A stretch of DNA of 6,489 nt. Source: an uncultured Clostridia bacterium (GTDB lineage: Bacteria; Bacillota; Clostridia; Oscillospirales; Oscillospiraceae). Positions 5,701 through 6,489 of this stretch are shown in pieces; position 1 is the stretch's first letter, and each line of letters begins with the position of its first letter. The stretch is taken from positions 1 through 6,489 of the forward strand of contig CAMEMX010000086.1 of NCBI GenBank assembly GCA_945927915.1, in the 5' to 3' direction. A model generated the notes under the pieces. The model saw only the letters and a list, made by a program, of their open reading frames with translations. It had not been told where the DNA came from and made no database searches. Both the position numbers and the translations under genes were made by a program.

Positions 5701-5931
5701 TTAGAAGAGATTCTTGAGCAGACCGATACCCCAGCCCGCGACATAGTCGAAAAGACAGACGATGACGCCGACGATGAGGACAGCGGCAAGGACGATGAGC
5801 GTGTTGTTGAGGAGCTGCTTGCCGGAGGGCCAGACGACCTTCTTCAGCTCGCTCTTCATTTCACGGAACCATCTTGCGATTCTGCTGCCGGTACGGACGA
5901 AGAAATTCGGCTTCTTGTTAACTTCTGCCAT
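5701..5931 (-). CDS. secE: Preprotein translocase subunit SecE
   Basis: The product is a 76-residue, single-pass SecE, the short form usual in Gram-positive bacteria, and clamps SecY in the membrane translocon. An amphipathic cytoplasmic helix at about 17-33 leads to the conserved KKVVWPSGKQ (30-39). One membrane helix follows at about 43-64 (NTLIVLAAVLIVGVIVCLFD). AAAGGATG lies 7 nt before the ATG. The gene sits 18 bp after rpmG and 6 bp before nusG, the standard order, and is cotranscribed with both. No tRNA gene interrupts rpmG and secE. Confidence 0.96.
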   Translation of the reverse strand: MAEVNKKPNFFVRTGSRIARWFREMKSELKKVVWPSGKQLLNNTLIVLAAVLIVGVIVCLFDYVAGWGIGLLKNLF

Positions 5932-5949
5932 TTTGTTTCATCCTTTCGC

Positions 5950-6099
5950 TTACTTCGTTTCGGTATGAACGGTATGCTTTCTGCAGAACCTGCAATACTT
6001 CTTCATTTCCAGTCTGTCGGGGTCGTTCTTCTTGTTCTTCATCGTGTTGTAGTTTCTCTGCTTGCACTCGTTGCATCTGAGCGTGATCTTGACTCGCAT
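5950..6099 (-). CDS. rpmG: 50S ribosomal protein L33, zinc-binding (four-Cys) form
   Basis: The product has 49 residues and is a small protein near the ribosomal E site. It begins [17 protein letters not shown] and carries two CxxC pairs, Cys9/Cys12 and Cys36/Cys39, which form a zinc ribbon. This marks the C+ form, as opposed to the zinc-free paralogue many Firmicutes also encode. AAGGAGGTG lies 7 nt before the ATG at 6099; the stop is TAA at 5952-5950. It is first in the unit that continues into secE, nusG, rplK and rplA. A promoter and a structured leader of about 130 nt precede it. Confidence 0.96.
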   Translation of the reverse strand: MRVKITLRCNECKQRNYNTMKNKKNDPDRLEMKKYCRFCRKHTVHTETK

Positions 6100-6234
6100 T
6101 GTTCGGCACCTCCTTAAAATTTTGCCTCCCTGTGTCCCCGCGGCTATGAAAGATTTAGCAAAACGCCGAAACTACCTGGCGCTTTCCGCAGGTGAAAATG
6201 GGCGCACAAAAAAAGCACCCAATTTCGCAGGTAG
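6100..6234 (-). promoter_or_regulatory. Structured 5' leader of the rpmG-secE-nusG-rplK-rplA unit
   Basis: No gene is seen here. The 7-mer ACCTGCG occurs twice (6232-6226 and 6193-6187), and both copies can pair with the single CGCCAGGT at 6181-6174 with one bulged C. Between them, GGGTGC and GCGCCC form a further hairpin with a T-rich loop. Nearer the gene, TTTTGC (6163-6158) can pair with GCAAAA (6125-6120) just before the rpmG ribosome binding site. I do not recognise it as a named riboswitch, T-box or r-protein leader. Confidence 0.5.
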
Positions 6235-6238
6235 AGCT

Positions 6239-6267
6239 ATCTTATCACAAGAAGTCAAGCAGGTCAA
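6239..6267 (-). promoter_or_regulatory. SigA-type promoter of the rpmG operon
   Basis: TTGACC (6267-6262) and TAAGAT (6244-6239) are 17 bp apart on the minus strand, and the -10 is preceded by TGA, an extended -10. Transcription should start near 6232. It would drive rpmG through rplA, as no other promoter or terminator is seen before 3866. Confidence 0.8.
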
Positions 6268-6270
6268 GCA

Positions 6271-6297
6271 TTTTTCTTGCTTTTTTTAAGAATTTTT
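6271..6297 (-). promoter_or_regulatory. Phased A-tracts upstream of the rpmG promoter (UP-element-like)
   Basis: A-runs of 5, 7 and 5 on the minus strand (6275-6271, 6287-6281, 6297-6293) have centres 11 bp apart, one helical turn, and begin just upstream of the -35 box. This predicts curved DNA or an alpha-subunit contact, as at the rplJ promoter. Confidence 0.55.
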
Positions 6298-6333
6298 GGC
6301 AATACCCACCGTTTCGTAACGTCGCCCTTTCCG

Positions 6334-6368
6334 AAAAGCGCGAACGCGGAGGCGATCGCCTCCGCGTT
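6334..6368 (-). terminator. Perfect 26-bp palindrome, probable terminator after the Cys-rich gene
   Basis: Positions 6343-6368 are a perfect palindrome centred on GATC, giving an 11-bp stem with a 4-nt loop in RNA. It begins 5 bp after the stop codon of the upstream small gene. The minus-strand tail is CGCGCTTTTC and the plus-strand tail GCGTTTTATTT, so it could stop transcription from both sides. The minus-strand U-run is short, which lowers confidence. Confidence 0.65.
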
Positions 6369-6373
6369 GCGTT

Positions 6374-6489
6374 TTATTTGCATTTTCTGTTGCAGGCGGC
6401 GCAGCAGCCGGAACAACCGGAACAGCCGCCGCGCTTTTTCCTGCGCAGCATCCAGACCAGCGAGCCTGCCAGCCACAGCGCAAGCAGGC
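6374..6489 (-). CDS. FeoB-associated Cys-rich small membrane protein, 5' part outside the window
   Basis: The last 37 codons and a TAA stop (6376-6374) are visible; the start lies beyond the right edge. The visible part opens with a hydrophobic stretch, LLALWLAGSLVWML, then a positive RRKKR anchor and a Cys-rich tail with Cys22, 25, 28, 29, 32 and 36 counted from the first full codon. One membrane helix plus a short CxxC-rich tail is the layout of the FeoB-associated Cys-rich membrane proteins (about 50-60 residues) found after feoB in Clostridia, which suggests ferrous iron transport. Its biochemical role is unsettled. A feoB gene is expected just outside the window but is not seen. The frame was chosen because only it gives the helix-plus-cysteine pattern. 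Confidence 0.78.
   Translation of the reverse strand, partial: LLALWLAGSLVWMLRRKKRGGCSGCSGCCAACNRKCK

Noticed and set aside
5932..5949. tRNA-Trp gene between rpmG and secE, as seen in some relatives
   Set aside because: Only 18 bp separate the two genes, filled by the secE ribosome binding site.
6261..6287. Possible plus-strand terminator, AAGCA/TGCTT followed by T-run
   Set aside because: The stem is only 5 bp with a long loop, no plus-strand gene precedes it, and the T-runs are better explained as A-tracts of the minus-strand promoter.
6264..6483. Two minus-strand frames of 65-70 codons overlapping the Cys-rich fragment
   Set aside because: They read through the perfect palindrome/terminator and give Arg-rich sequence, whereas the third frame gives a clear membrane helix and a CxxC-rich tail ending before the palindrome.

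Overview
All genes in this window lie on the minus strand, so it reads from right to left. It is a ribosomal-protein and transcription-factor locus of a moderately GC-rich Gram-positive bacterium, most likely a Clostridia/Oscillospiraceae-type Firmicute. That placement is inferred from the order rpmG-secE-nusG-rplK-rplA-rplJ-rplL, strong AGGAGG ribosome binding sites, consensus SigA promoters, a Firmicutes-style L10 leader with an attenuator, and a FeoB-associated Cys-rich small protein. No sequence here names a species.

Layout from right to left: (1) 6489-6334, the 3' end of a small Cys-rich single-pass membrane protein of the kind found beside feoB, closed by a perfect palindrome/terminator. 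(2) 6297-3826, transcription unit 1: A-tracts and a SigA-type promoter, a structured 130-nt leader, rpmG (L33), secE, nusG, rplK (L11), rplA (L1), and a strong terminator. Two L1-binding-site look-alikes sit in it, one before rplK and one before rplA. (3) 3821-2642, transcription unit 2: A-tracts, a consensus promoter, the L10 leader RNA, a terminator hairpin used as an attenuator, rplJ (L10), rplL (L7/L12), and a terminator. (4) 2500-1, transcription unit 3: a consensus promoter overlapped by a 30-bp palindromic operator, a TetR-family regulator, an ABC ATPase and an ABC-2 permease that runs off the left edge. These three genes are joined by two ATGA overlaps.

The housekeeping part makes the ribosomal L1 arm (L1), the GTPase-associated centre and stalk (L11, L10, L12), L33, the NusG elongation factor and the SecE translocon subunit. 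Feedback appears to act through RNA: L1 on unit 1 and the L10-L12 complex on unit 2. rpoB-rpoC, which usually follow rplL, are not here; a self-regulated drug/lipid-type ABC exporter operon takes the place instead.

The items most worth a second look are the duplicated hairpin plus L1-motif module before both rplK and rplA, the rpmG leader whose two identical 7-mers compete for one partner, the UUG start codons used only by the two likely autoregulators, and the operator overlapping the tetR -10. I found no sign of a wholly new defence or mobile system, no CRISPR array and no insertion sequence.
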